In this document: piece by piece, positions 21,660 through 33,558 of the stretch | How positions within the stretch are numbered: the first letter of the stretch is position 1 | Layout: every line of letters begins with the position of its first letter | NCBI GenBank assembly: GCA_010094045.1 | Contig: ML986801.1 | Span: 21,459-61,642, forward strand | Length of the DNA: 40,184 bases | From: Lojkania enalia | Taxonomy: Eukaryota > Ascomycota > Dothideomycetes > Pleosporales | Direction of reading: 5' to 3' | Program-made: the position numbers and the translations under genes | Notes under the pieces: generated by a model | Told to the model about the DNA's origin: nothing | Database searches by the model: none | What the model saw: only the letters and a program-made list of their open reading frames with translations

Positions 21660-24600
21660 TTAAGACCTAGTCTAGTAAAATATTAATATTCTTATTAATA
21701 CTAGAACTACTAGTTATAGCTATATCTATAGAGACCTTATATATACCCTAAAACTCTAAAAGATATAACTTCTATATAATTTATATTTAACTAGTTTTAA
21801 TAGAAAAGTCTTCTATAAAAGGACTATCTCCTATTTAGTTACTTTAACTCTCCAATATCTAAACTATTTAGAGATAGTATATCTCTATATAACTATACTA
21901 GAAAAATACTAGTTAATTTTAGGATAGCTATAGATATATAAGTATTATATAAATCTAGACTATAAGAATAAATAGCTAGTCTTTACTACTAACTAATATC
22001 TAACTTAATATTTATAATCTACTAGTACTACTATCTACTAATAGGTTACTTAAACGGTTATTAAAGACTATAAACTATCTAAACCTAATATAAAAGGAGA
22101 TTCTAAAGTAACTAATTTACGACCTTTATATAGTTTAAAGCCTAAATAGCGCTGTTTAAAGCTCTACATATTAAGTTATATCTAATATAATTACTAGTAG
22201 TCTAAAATACTATACTAGTTAAAAGAATTTAAAACTAAAACCGATCTAACCTTAAATAAAGATTATAGTTAAAAGGATCTATTTAAACCTAAATACCTAA
22301 AGTTTATACTATAGCTAGATATATACTATATAAGTATTATACTACTAGTCTAACTCTCCTAGTAATCTAACTATAAAATCTTCGCTATATTAATAGCTAA
22401 TATTAATAAGGCTCTAGCCCTAAAGGTATATATTAACTCTATTACTAAAGTACCTAAAGAATATTATAATCTATTATCCGTCTTCTTATATAAGAATATA
22501 GATAAGCTACCTAAATAATAACTATATAATTATAAGATTAAACTAGAGAATAGTAAGTAAACTAGCTTCGGTCTACTCTATAGGATATTCTAGAATAAGT
22601 TGAAGGTACTAAAGAAGTACTTTAACGAGAACTTGTTTAAAGGATTTATTAGAGTAAGCTTATTACTAGTAGCTACACCTATAATCTTTATAAAGAAATT
22701 TAGAGGTAACTTCTAATTCTACGTAAACTATAGAGCTCTAAATACTATTACTATTAAGAACTAATACCCGATTCTACTAATCTAAGAAATGTTAACCCGA
22801 TTTAATAAGGTTAAGTACTATATAAAACTCGATATTATTATTATATTTAATAAGCTAAGGATTACTAAGGGAGATAAATAGAAGACTACCTTTTATATAT
22901 ACTATAGGCTATTTAAATACCTAATAATACTCTTTAACCTAACTAATACTTTAAGTACATTCTAGTACTTTATAAATAATATACTAAAACTATACTTTAA
23001 TATATTTTATACTACCTATATTAATAATATTCTAATATTTAGTAAGAATCTAAAGGATTATAAGTAGTATATCTAATTAGTCCTTAAAGCCTTAAGAGTA
23101 AATAGTTTACAACTTAATATAGATAAGTATAAGTTCTACTAGTTAGAAGTAACCTATTTAGGATATATAATTACTATAGAAGAGATCTATATAGACCCGA
23201 AGAAAGTAGAGATAATTGTTAACTAAAAATATTCTAAGAATATAAAAGATATTTAAACTTTTATAAGCTTCGCGAACTTCTACTAATAATTTATTAGTAA
23301 CTTCTTATAGAAAGTCTCCCCTTTAATAGCCCTAACTAAGAAGAACACTCGATTTAACTAGAATAATAGCTATTAATATTCCTTTAACTACCTAAAAGAT
23401 ACTTTTATTTCTATATTAATTTTCTAATACTTTAATCCTAAGCTACTAATAGTAGTAGAAACTGATGTATCTAACTTTATAATAGTCGGCGTACTGTCTT
23501 AGAAAGGCGCTGATAGTAAACTAAGATCTATTACCTACTTCTTTAAGTATATAAACCCTGCTAAAAGCAACTATAAAATATATAATAAGAAACTACTCGC
23601 GATTATCTAATATTTTAAGTAATAGAGGCCCGAATTAAAAGGTGTAGTATTCTCTATAGAAGTGCTAAACAATTATAAAAACCTATAGTACTTTATAATA
23701 ATAAAGTAGTTAAGCTACTAATAGGCCTATTAGTTAGAATATCTATTAAGGTTTAACTTTAGTATTATATACTAACCTAGAAAACTTAGAAAGAAGTCTA
23801 ATATCTTAACTTAAAGGTTATAGGATAAGCCTATATAAAAAGAGGCCCGTAGAGGTTGTTAATAGATATTACTTCGTCCTAAACTATTCTAATAGATAGA
23901 AGTAGACTAACCGATTATAGAGATTATTGATAAAAAATACCCAAACAATAATCTAATCTAAGATACTTTAAAGCTATTAAAAGAAGAAGCCTATTAATTT
24001 AAACTCCTAATTCTAGCTAACTATAAAGAGTATAATAACTAACTATACTACTAAGATTAACTTATAGTATTAGACTATAACGAGCTAAAGCTTAAGCTGC
24101 TATAAGCCGTTTATAATTTGCTATCCAGCAGACACCCTAGTCGAAGAAAGACCTTAAAACTACTCTAGCACGAGTACTATTAGTTAAAGATGTTTAACTT
24201 AGTATAATAATATATAGGCTATTATTATATATACTAAAGAAGTAAGACTTTTAGAGAGAAGTACTATAGATTACTAAAACTATTATCTATACCTAAATAA
24301 AGGTTTTAAAACATCTCTATAAACTTTATAACTAATCTACTAGAATTAGAAGGTTGTATAAATATTATAGTAGTAGTTAATAGGCTTAATAAGTATAGAC
24401 ACCTAATACTATACGCAAGAATTAAAGCTCCTAATATTATCTAACTATTCTATTACTATATATAAGTTTACTATAGACTACTATATACTATTACGTCTAA
24501 CTGTAAGATATAGTTTATCTCTACCTTCTATTAAGAGCTTTATAGACAGCTATAAATTAATATATATATATTAACTAGCTTCTATCTAGAGACTAATAGT

Positions 24601-25390
24601 TAGATAGAGAACGCTAATATAGTAATAAAACAAGTTCTCTAAACTTATACCAGCTATAAATAAGATAACTAAATTAAATAGCTGCTAACAGTATAGTTTA
24701 AAGCGAATAATATAGTGTCTAAATTAATAAAAGTTTTCCTATTTCTAGCCTATTTTAGCTAGTACCTTTAAATAGGCTTCGAGCTGCTTATAGGGATATA
24801 TTAACCGCTAAAATAGTTCCTAATAGCCTAGAAAGCTAATAGACTAGTTAATAAGATAAAGGATATTATAGAGTATATTAGAGAAGAACTTACCTAAGTA
24901 TAAGCGCTTTAATAAGAATACGCTAACCGCAAGCGTATACTAGCTTCTAACTATTAGGTTAGTAATCTAGTCTAGCTAGACGCTAGAAATATACGTATAT
25001 AAAGACCGTTAAAAAAGCTTAACTAGAAGAATATAGGCCTTTATAAGGTTATCGCGAAGGTATCCTTATACGCTTATAGACTAAAGCTACCTAAATTAGC
25101 TAAAATACATCCTATATTCTATATATCGCTATTACAGCTAGCATCTAAGTTGTTTAACTACTTGCCTAGTTAATAAGTATATAACCCTAAATCTATTAAG
25201 ATTAATAGAGAACTAGAATACTTCGTCGAGCGAATAGAAGACCTCTACTATAACTAATAGAGACGCCGGCACGAATACCTAGTTAAGTAGACTAGCTATT
25301 ATAACCTAGAATAGTACCCGGCTAGTAACTTTACTAAGATAACTGCTGTAGAAGATTACTACGCTAGAAATCTAAATAAATAAGACCTAA
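21660..25390 (+). pseudogene. pol of gypsy copy 2: protease, RT, RNase H, integrase, chromodomain
   Basis: Blocks in order: an aspartic protease end with LILG near 21915; reverse transcriptase 22560-23220, with FYVNYRALN, YPI and the catalytic box at 23017-23028, which now reads YINN in place of YIDD because both GAT codons became AAT; RNase H from about 23464 (TDVSNF-type start, FKYINPAKSNY); integrase 24130-25160, with NISINFITNL where the catalytic Asp is now Asn; and a C-terminal chromodomain at about 25210-25380 (EYLVK, stop for Trp, then YYNLE, stop for Trp, YPASNF). In chromoviruses the chromodomain guides integration to methylated histone H3 in heterochromatin. Stops throughout make it non-functional. 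Confidence 0.88.
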
Positions 25391-25698
25391 ATATAATATT
25401 ACGTCTAGATTCTTAATTAGGCGCTAGGGTCTAATCTAAGTATATTCTTAGACGCCTATAATAATACTACTACTAATCTCTAGTATAGTACTATTATATA
25501 AACTAAACCGATCTAATCTCTAATATAGTACTACTATACGATAATAACCGGTCGCGCTAATATACCTGCGACCTAATCTAATCCCTAGTATAATACTACT
25601 ATAAGAACTAAACTAACCTAATTTCTAGTATAATAACTACTACTTAATTATAAATAACCTAAATATAATATAAAGACCTAACTTATAGGAGCTTATAA

Positions 25699-25713
25699 TT
25701 AAAAGGGGGGTAC
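25699..25713 (+). other. Polypurine tract of gypsy copy 2
   Basis: TTAAAAGGGGGGTAC ends directly at the right LTR. It primes plus-strand synthesis in LTR retrotransposons. The same G6 tract is seen inverted beside the LTRs at 28764 and 35680 (the latter partly mutated) and also in the TRIM element at 31474-31485. Confidence 0.85.
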
Positions 25714-26016
25714 TATTATAGTAATACCGCGACACCTCTACACCTATACTATTCTTACTATAATACCCGAACCAGCTGCTAGCAACAGCTATTAGCTACT
25801 AGCTAGAATATAACCGACTTATCTTAACTATAATAGAGGAAGGTTTTGCTAACCCGGCTAGCCCGTATAGTAGCACAGACCTAGCTCCTATAAAAACCTA
25901 TATAATATAGATATTTCTATTCTTTACGCAATATTTTAATATTTATATATAGTATATAGTAATAGAGTTGACTGCCTAAAGTACGATTAACTAACTACGC
26001 GTAAGCGTCCGTAACA
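25714..26016 (+). repeat. 3' LTR of gypsy copy 2 (303 bp)
   Basis: It starts TATTATAGTAATACCGCG and ends GTCCGTAACA, keeping the terminal CA. It is less mutated than the 5' LTR (for example AGCCCGTATAGTAGCACAG where the 5' LTR has T and A). Confidence 0.9.
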
Positions 26017-27059
26017 ATATATAATAAATAGGTTAGTATATAAAAGGTAAAAATTTTATTCTTAAAATAGTAGTCTTTAAAATTCTAGTTAAAGTAGCTT
26101 TTATAGCTATCTAAAATTAGTAGCTAATATATTTCTATCTAATATACCTTTATATAAGTATTAAAATACTTTAACTACTTAAAACTAAATATATTATTTT
26201 TCTAACTATTCTTAAATACTAAAAGCTTCTAATTATATAATATATCTATTTTCTTACATTAAATAGATATCTAGATATACCCTTTATAAATAATAAAAGG
26301 TAAAATTTTATACTCTACTATATAAATACTTTAGATAATAGTAATCTACTTTTAATCGCCTAATTATATAAGATTAGATTTTATATATCTTTCTAAGTAT
26401 ATAATAACTTTTATAAATCTAATTATATTTATTTAAAAGCTAGTCTTATTAAAGTTATATATATTTTTATTTTAGATACTATATATATTCTTTATTTTTT
26501 TAATAAGTTTAAACTATATATTAATAACCTTAGAATTTTTCTATTATATCTTCTAGTAGTTCTTTACCCGATTAAATACTATTTTAAACTTGTTTATATA
26601 TATTATAAATTTCTTAGTTTAATTCTTATCTACTAGCTTTTTACTATATATAGCTAATAGTTTATCTACTATGTCTACTATCTTATATAGCTAGAGTATA
26701 AATCCTTATAAATATAGATTAAAGATATATTATATAATCGTCTACTCTTTAATTATAGTTAACTTTTAATAGTTTATATAGTAATTAATATATATAAAAG
26801 TTCTTTTATATTTCTATTAAAAAGTTAATTATAGTATATTAAATATATTAATTATAACTTATAGGCTTTAAAATTAGCTAGCTTTATACGCTTAAAAGAT
26901 AAGCTTAATTCTACTTTTTTACTAAATATTATCTCTTTATTAGTATTAAAGTATTATATATTATAGTTATTATATTTACTACTAAGAAAATTTAGCTTAC
27001 TTAATAGGGTAGCTTACTTAATAGAATAGCTTACTATAATATCTTATAGCTTTAAATTA

Positions 27060-28461
27060 TAGGTTAATAATATAGAGTTACCTAACCTAGAGTTAAAATA
27101 GCTAAATTATACCCTATAAGAATAGTAGTAATTCGTTTCTCTTTTATTAACTATTTCTTTTCTAAGAAAACTAAATATATAAATATTTTAGCTCTACTAT
27201 TCTATCTATTATTACTATACTATAATCTATTATACTAGTCTATTATATTTAAATTATTTAAACCTTTTAAAATAGTCTAATAGTAATTTCTAATATTATA
27301 AATATATCTCCTACCTTTCTTAGCTTAATAGCTAGCTTTACTAGGTATATAAGAACTCTAATATCTAATAATAGGCGAGATACTAACTTTAGAGCTAGTA
27401 AGAAACTTATTTAACTAGAAGAGTAGACTAAAATAAATATTTATTAAATATCTAAAAAATTATAGAGTTATAATACTATTTAATACTCTCTAATTTAAAG
27501 TAGTATAGAATAGAATATAAATACTAAAAACTTAAAAAAAAACTATAATAATAGATATAGATAAATAAAATTAGAAGAATTTTAAATAGTTATAAGAAAT
27601 AAAGTAATAATATAAAATAGATAATATCTCTATAATTAATTTAGCTATTATTATACTAGAAGAAGTATAACTATTATAAACTACTTCTACTTAGATTAAT
27701 CTTCTTTACCTTAAACTTTTTTATATTTATAAGAAGAAGGATTATATAAACTATAATTAATATATCTAAAACTATAAAAAGTATTTTATTTAATTGCTAG
27801 TAGACTTTTAGATAGAAAGATAGAGAGTTACTTTTACTTTTAAGTATATTTTAAAATCTTTAAAAACTTTATAAAAGATATATAAAATTATAAAGTACTA
27901 AAAGAGTATATATTAAACCTCTATATAAAATATTCTAAAAGTAAAAATATTAAATATATTAGAAACTCTATTAGAATAAAAGTAAAAAGTTTTTAATATT
28001 TTAAAAAGGTATAAAAAAAGATAGACTAGTTTCTAACTAACTTATTAAACTATATAAAACTTCTATAAGAAGAAGTTAAAGAGATAAATAAAGATTATAT
28101 AGTAAATAAGTTTATTTTAGCCTTATTTAAGCTAATAAAAAGAGATTTAAATATTCTCTTAAGATTATAACTTTAAATACTACTAGAGGGAGAAAAATAC
28201 GCGAATATAATTTTTAGGTATTACTAAAAGTCTTATAAGAGATAAAAGAAGTATAATATAGATAATTATAAAAAGTAAAGGTCTAATATTTTAGAGAAGA
28301 GTAATAGTATTTTAAAGAAGGCTAGAAAGGGCTAAAAACCCTTAAAAGGGTTTAAAAAAGGTAATATCTATTTAGAGTAGCCTTCTATTATATATTAGAT
28401 ATATAGAAAGAAAGGTTATAAATCTTCTAACTATTTCTAAAAGAAAGAAAAGTATAAAAAA
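27060..28461 (+). pseudogene. RIP-degraded gag fragment of another LTR retrotransposon
   Basis: A lysine-rich, long degraded frame on the plus strand ends in a readable zinc knuckle at about 28395-28440. Codons spaced as CX2CX4HX4C are present with TGT and CAT changed to TAT, with RKKG and KSSN between them. A gag of the copia type is the best guess from the architecture, but no pol is left: gypsy copy A cuts it off at 28462. The left part (27060-27400) may be its LTR or leader. I could not fix the LTR boundary. Confidence 0.5.
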
Positions 28462-28764
28462 TATTATAGATATTTATATATAGTTAATTAATTATACTTT
28501 AAGTAGTTAACTCTATTACTATATACTATATATAAATATTAAAATATTATATAAAGAATAGAAGTATCTATATTATATAAGTTTTTATAGAAACTAGGTT
28601 TATACTATTATATAGACTAGCTAGGTTAGTAAAATCTTCTTCTATTATAGTTATAATAAGTTAGTTATATTCTAACTAGTAGCTAATAGCTATTATTAGC
28701 AGCTAGTTTAAATATTATAGTAAGAGTAGTATAGATATAGAGGTATTATAATATTACTATAATA
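28462..28764 (-). repeat. 3' LTR of gypsy copy A (303 bp)
   Basis: Reverse complement of the family LTR, exactly 303 bp, followed by GTACCCCCCTTTT, which is the inverted polypurine tract. Confidence 0.88.
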
Positions 28765-30655
28765 GTACCCCCCTTTTAATTATAAATTCTTATAAGTTAA
28801 GTTTTTATATTATATTTAAATTAATTATAATTAGATAGTAGTATTATTATAAACGTTTAGAAATATATTTAAATTAGATTCTAATATCTAATTAAAAATC
28901 TAGATAAAATATTATATTTAAATCTTATTTATTTAGATTTTTAGCGTAGTAATCTTCTACGGTAGTTATTTTAGTAAAGTTACTAGCTAGGTACTATTCT
29001 AGATTATAATAGCTAGTCTACTTAATAAAGTATTTATACTAACGTTTCTATTAATTATAGTAGAGGTTTTCTATTTACTTAATAAGATATTTAAATTCTC
29101 TATTAATTTTAATAGATTTAGAGTTATATATTTATTAACTAGATAAGTAGTTAAATAATTTAAATACTAGTTATAATAGTAATATATAGAATATAAAATA
29201 TATTTTAGCTAATTTAGGTAACTTCAATTTTTAAGTATATAAGAATACCTTTATAATAATTATATAAAAATTTATATTCTTCTAGTTAAACTTTTTTAAC
29301 AGTCTTTAGGTATATATATTTTTAATATCTAGTTAAACTAGATTACTAACCTAGTAGTTAAAAACTAATATACGTTTATAATTAGAATATTTTTTATTAA
29401 AACGCTTATATCTAGGTAAATTCTCTAATATACTCTATAATATCCTTTATCTTATTAGCTAGTCTATTAGTTTTCTAAACTATTAGGGACTATTTTAGCA
29501 GTTAATAGATTCTTATAAGTAGCTTAAAATATATTTAAAGGTACTAGCTAAAATAGACTAGAAATAGAAAGACTTTTATTAATTTAAATACTATATTATT
29601 TACTTTAAACTATACTATTAGTAGTTATTTAACCTAGTTATCTTATTTATAACTAGTATAAGCTTAGAGAACTTATTCTATTACTATAGTAGTATTCTCT
29701 ATCTAATTATTAATCTTTAAATAGAAGCTAGTTTATATATATATATTAATTTATAGCTATCTATAAAGTTTTTAGTAGAAGATAGAAATAAACTATATTT
29801 TATAATCGAATATAATAGTATATAATAGTTTATAGTAGACCTATATATAATAATAGAATAGTCGGATAATATTAGAAACTTTAATTCTTATATATAGTAT
29901 TAGGTATCTATACTTATTAAGCTTATTAACTACTATTATAATATTTATACAACCTTTTAATTCTAATAGATTAGTTATAAAGTTTATAGAAATATTTTAA
30001 AATCTTTTTTTAAGAATAAATAATAGTTTTAATAAGTTATAATGCTTCTCTTTAAAAGTTTTACTTCTTTAATATAGATAGTAATAGCCTATATATTATT
30101 ATACTAAGTCGAATATTCTTAACTAATAGTACTTATATTAGAATAGTTCTAAAGTCTTTTCTTAACTAAAATATCTATTAAATAGTAAGTTATAGATAGT
30201 TTATAGTAGCTTAAACTTTAACTTATTATAGTCTAGTATTATAAGTTAATTTTAGTAGTATAGTTAGTTATTATACTTTTTATAGTTAACTAAAATTAGA
30301 AATTTAAATTAATAGACTCCTTTTTTTAATAGCTTTAAGATATTTTAGATTAGATTATTATTCGGGTATTCTTTATTAATAATCTTTATAATTAATTAAC
30401 CTATTTCTATTTATTAGAATAGTTTAAAACGAAGTTATATCTATTAATAACCTTTATAAGCTTCTTTTTATATAAACTCGTCCTATAACCTTTAAGTTAA
30501 AATATTAGACTTCTCTCTAAATTTTCTAGATTAGTATATAATACTAAAGTTAAACTTTAATAGATATTTTAACTAATAGATCTATTAGTAGCTTAGCTAC
30601 TTTATTATTATAAAGTATTATAGGTTTTTATAATTATTTAATACTTTTATAAGAA

Positions 30656-30866
30656 TATTATAGTATCCTTATATTCCTCCTAATACCTATATATAGCGCG
30701 CTCGCTTTAGTATATATACTTTCTTCTTCTCTTTTATCTTCCTACTTACTTTACGTTTAGCTTACTCTTTAGCTATCCTCTTATATAACACCTGAGATCT
30801 ATATATAGTATATTATACTAAGCGTTAGATAAGTTTTATTATCTCTATTTATAGCCTCTTATAATA
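30656..30866 (+). repeat. 5' LTR of the TRIM-like element (211 bp)
   Basis: It begins TATTATAGTATCC and ends CTCTTATAATA. It contains TATATAGCGCGCTCGCTTTA. Differences from the right copy are nearly all C/T or G/A. Confidence 0.85.
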
Positions 30867-30950
30867 TTAGGATAGCTTATTTAGTTATATAGTAATAGTA
30901 GCTAGATAGTTACTATAGATCTTTAGATAGAGATTTTTATTATCTCTGTT

Positions 30951-31372
30951 TTATTAGTAATATAATAACTATATTAAACTTATTTAGTATATTACTTATT
31001 ATACTAAATACTAGTTCCCTATTCTATTAGTAATATAATAACTATATTAAGCTTATTTTAGTATATTACTTATTATACTAGATACTAGTTTCTATTCTAC
31101 TAGCTCTTTAAAAAGTTAAATAACTCCCTATTCTATTAGTAATATAACAACTATATTAAGCTTATTTAATATATTATTTATTATATTAGATACTAGTTCT
31201 CTATTCTATTAGTAATATAATAATTATGTTAAGCTTATTTAGTATATTACTTATTATACTAAATACTAGTTTCTATTCTACTAACTCCTTAAAAAGTTAA
31301 ATAACTCTCTATTCTATTAGTAATATAACGATTATATTAAGCTTATTTAGTATATTACTTATTATACTAGAC
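30951..31372 (+). repeat. Internal tandem repeat of the TRIM-like element (5 units)
   Basis: Five copies of a unit of about 72 bp built on ATTAGTAATATAA, TTAAGCTTATTTAGTATA and TTACTTATTATACTA. After units 2 and 4 an extra spacer (CTACTAGCTC... AAAAAGTTAAATAACTC) is added, so the higher-order period is two units plus spacer, about 180 bp. Confidence 0.75.
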
Positions 31373-31485
31373 GCTAGCTAGCTAGAAACAGTTCTACTCT
31401 ATATAAAATAGACAGCTAGTTACACCGGGTTCTTATATTATAGCTATAATTGTTAATTGCGGCTACTTTCTAAAGAGGGGGGTAC

Positions 31486-31696
31486 TATTATAATATTCTT
31501 ATATTTCTTTTAATACTTATATATAGCGCGCTTACTTTAATATATATATTTTCTTCTTCTCTTTTATTTTCTTACTTATTTTACGTTTAGCCTACTTCTT
31601 AGCTATCTTCTTATATAATACCTAAGATTTATATATAGTATACTATACTAAACGTTAGATAAGCCTTATTATCTCTACTTATAACCTCTTATAATA
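31486..31696 (+). repeat. 3' LTR of the TRIM-like element (211 bp)
   Basis: Same length as the left LTR. It is preceded by the G6 polypurine tract and followed by the AAGAA duplication. Confidence 0.85.
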
Positions 31697-32427
31697 AAGA
31701 AATACTATACCTTCTAATTTAAGTTTTTATTTCTTAAATTATTAGATAATTATAAATAGCTTTTTATTATATATTTTATAGTTATTTTTAGTAGAGTCTA
31801 TATATTTAGAAAAGTAAGTAATAGGTTTTAGTTTACTATTAATACCTCTCTAAAATAGTATACTAGCTATTATAAAGTTAGATATATTAACTTCTACTAC
31901 TATTAATAGTTTAGGGTTAAAGTATTAGAAAATTAATATAAAAATAAAAGTATCTTTTAAATAGTTAAAGAAATATTAATAGTTATTATTTTAGTTAAAT
32001 TAAATATTCTTCTTAGTTAAGGCTATTAAAAGGGAGACTTTTTATAAGAAGTTACTAATAAATTATTAGTAGAAGTTTATAAAGCCTATAAAAGTTTAAA
32101 TATCTTTTATATTCTTAAAATATTTTTAGTTAATAATTATCTCTACCTTCTTTAAATCTATATAAATCTCTTCTATAATAATTATATGCTTTAAGTAGAT
32201 TACTTTTAACTAGTAGAACTTATACTTATTTATATTAAGCTATAAACTATTTACTTTTAAAGTTTTAAGAACTAGTTAAATATACTACTTATATTCCTTT
32301 AGATTTTTTCTAAATATTAGAATATTATTAATATAGATAGTATAAAATATATTAAAATATAGTCTTAATATATTATTTATAAAGTACTAGAATATACTTA
32401 AAGTATTAATTAGGCTAAAGGGTATTA

Positions 32428-33400
32428 ACGTACTATATAAGCGAGCTAATTACTTAAGCGAGCTGATTATAATACTAAAACTATACTAAAATCGCAACTA
32501 CTTTTCGTAAAATATTATACTTTCTTATATTCTATTATATTATATAGTATAGTAGCCTATTCTTCTATATCTATAGTATTATTTTTACACGTCCGCGAGT
32601 TATATCTAGCCTTACTATACTACTTATAGCGCCTTTAAGTTAACTAGCCTCTATTAATACGCGCCTTCTTCCTACCCTTCTTTCTATTAGTACGAGTACT
32701 AAACTCTTTTAGAGTAGTTAATTAAACGCCTTCTTTAATTATTAGGTTACCTTTCTTCTATATATACTTTATTTTATATAATTAACGTTATATAGTAGCT
32801 TTATTAGCTGCTTAAAGCTTAGTAACCTAAGCGTATAATAGTACGTTTTTATATATTATATATATAGAAACAGCCTCCTATAATCTTAAGATTCTTATAT
32901 TTAACTTTTAAATAGTCGTATTTTTAATTAAATTTAACCTTAAACTTAGGCGTATATTTAATAAAGTTCTCTACCTAGTTCTTTCTAACCTAGCTAGTAG
33001 AGTATATAACTAGTAGTAAATTAGCTATATTTTAAATAGTAGTAAGCTGTAGTAGAAATTCTTTTATATCTAAATTTAGTATATACTAAATAACTATCTA
33101 CTTCTTAATCTTATTAAGCTTTATTAAATTAGACTAGTAATTATATTATAGAGCTATTTCTTACCTTTATATACTAAATATACTTTAGGAGATATTATAG
33201 ATTAATACAACGCGACGTATAGTTAATATAATATCTTATTAAAGAGCTTAGAGTATAAGCTATATTCTAGCTTCTTTCTAAATTAATTCTATAGTTATTA
33301 GTTATAGTATAATATTATAAAATATAATTATCGCGATTTTAGTAGAGTTTTAGTATTATAATTAGCTTACTTAGATAATTAGCTTACTTATATAGTATAT
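32428..33400 (-). mobile_element. Internally deleted pogo-type element (973 bp, MITE-like)
   Basis: Termini of about 60 bp are inverted: the left begins ACGTACTATATAAGCGAGCT and the right is its RIP-mutated complement ending at 33400, with TA at 32426-32427 and 33401-33402. Each terminus holds two AAGCGAGCTAATTA-type motifs. The interior matches the C-terminal transposase end of transposon III (17608 onward) up to about 32865, then jumps to N-terminal sequence like that after 19484, so about 0.9 kb has been deleted. It needed a transposase in trans. It sits inside gypsy copy A. Confidence 0.78.
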
Positions 33401-33558
33401 TATTAGGTATTTAAATAGTATATAATATATATAAAAGGTAGTTTTCTATTTATCTTCTTTAATAATTCTTAATTTATTAAATATAGTAATAATATTAAAT
33501 TTTATATAATACTTAACTTTATTAATATTATAAATATTTATATATAATTAGTTAATTA

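Larger units (their letters stand above)
20046..26016 (+). mobile_element. Ty3/gypsy chromovirus copy 2, complete (5971 bp), RIP-inactivated
   Basis: Two LTRs of exactly 303 bp each flank a 5.4-kb body with a polypurine tract before the right LTR. The 5-bp direct repeat ATATA (20041-20045 and 26017-26021) is the target duplication. Removing the element joins transposon IV sequence seamlessly. The order gag, protease, reverse transcriptase, RNase H, integrase, chromodomain is that of Ty3/gypsy chromoviruses. Every domain contains TAG/TAA from Trp and Gln codons, and active-site Asp codons are changed to Asn. It is a non-autonomous fossil. Confidence 0.92.
15700..27050 (-). mobile_element. Pogo-type DNA transposon IV, host of nested insertions (ends approximate)
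   Basis: Its parts are about 15700-16281, 19973-20045 and 26022-27050. Near the left end (15731-15764) are bases matching the reverse complement of 26985-27030: two spaced copies of a TTAAGTAAGCT-type motif, then AAAATTTCTTAGT. The middle parts align end to end with transposon I across both insertions: 19973-20045 joined to 26022 onward matches 14478-14640 without a break. Transposon II entered at a TA and the gypsy element at ATATA. The transposase is on the minus strand and fully degraded. The outermost bases could not be fixed. Confidence 0.65.
30656..31696 (+). mobile_element. TRIM-like non-autonomous LTR element (1041 bp)
   Basis: Two 211-bp direct repeats (30656-30866 and 31486-31696) flank 619 bp with no protein-coding capacity. 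The 5-bp duplication AAGAA is at 30651-30655 and 31697-31701. A polypurine tract AAAGAGGGGGGTAC directly precedes the right repeat. The interior is largely a tandem repeat. Size and structure match terminal-repeat retrotransposons in miniature. It must have moved using proteins of another element. The tract and the first bases of the LTR (TATTATA) equal those of the gypsy family here. It sits in gypsy copy A and is RIP-mutated. Confidence 0.82.
28462..33525 (-). mobile_element. Ty3/gypsy chromovirus copy A, minus strand, interrupted three times
   Basis: It begins with its 3' LTR (28462-28764) and an inverted polypurine tract (28765-28785). The chromodomain, integrase, RNase H and RT regions then follow leftward-reading. 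It resumes after a TRIM element (30656-31696, duplication AAGAA) and after a 973-bp DNA element (32428-33400, duplication TA), then is broken by gypsy copy B at 33526. The continuity is shown by alignment with copy 1, for example 31702 onward with 945 onward and 33403 onward with 1683 onward. Its 5' part lies outside the window. Fully RIP-mutated. Confidence 0.82.

Noticed and set aside
30951..31372. CRISPR-like array
   Set aside because: The units are contiguous, without unique spacers, lie between LTRs, and the genome is eukaryotic.
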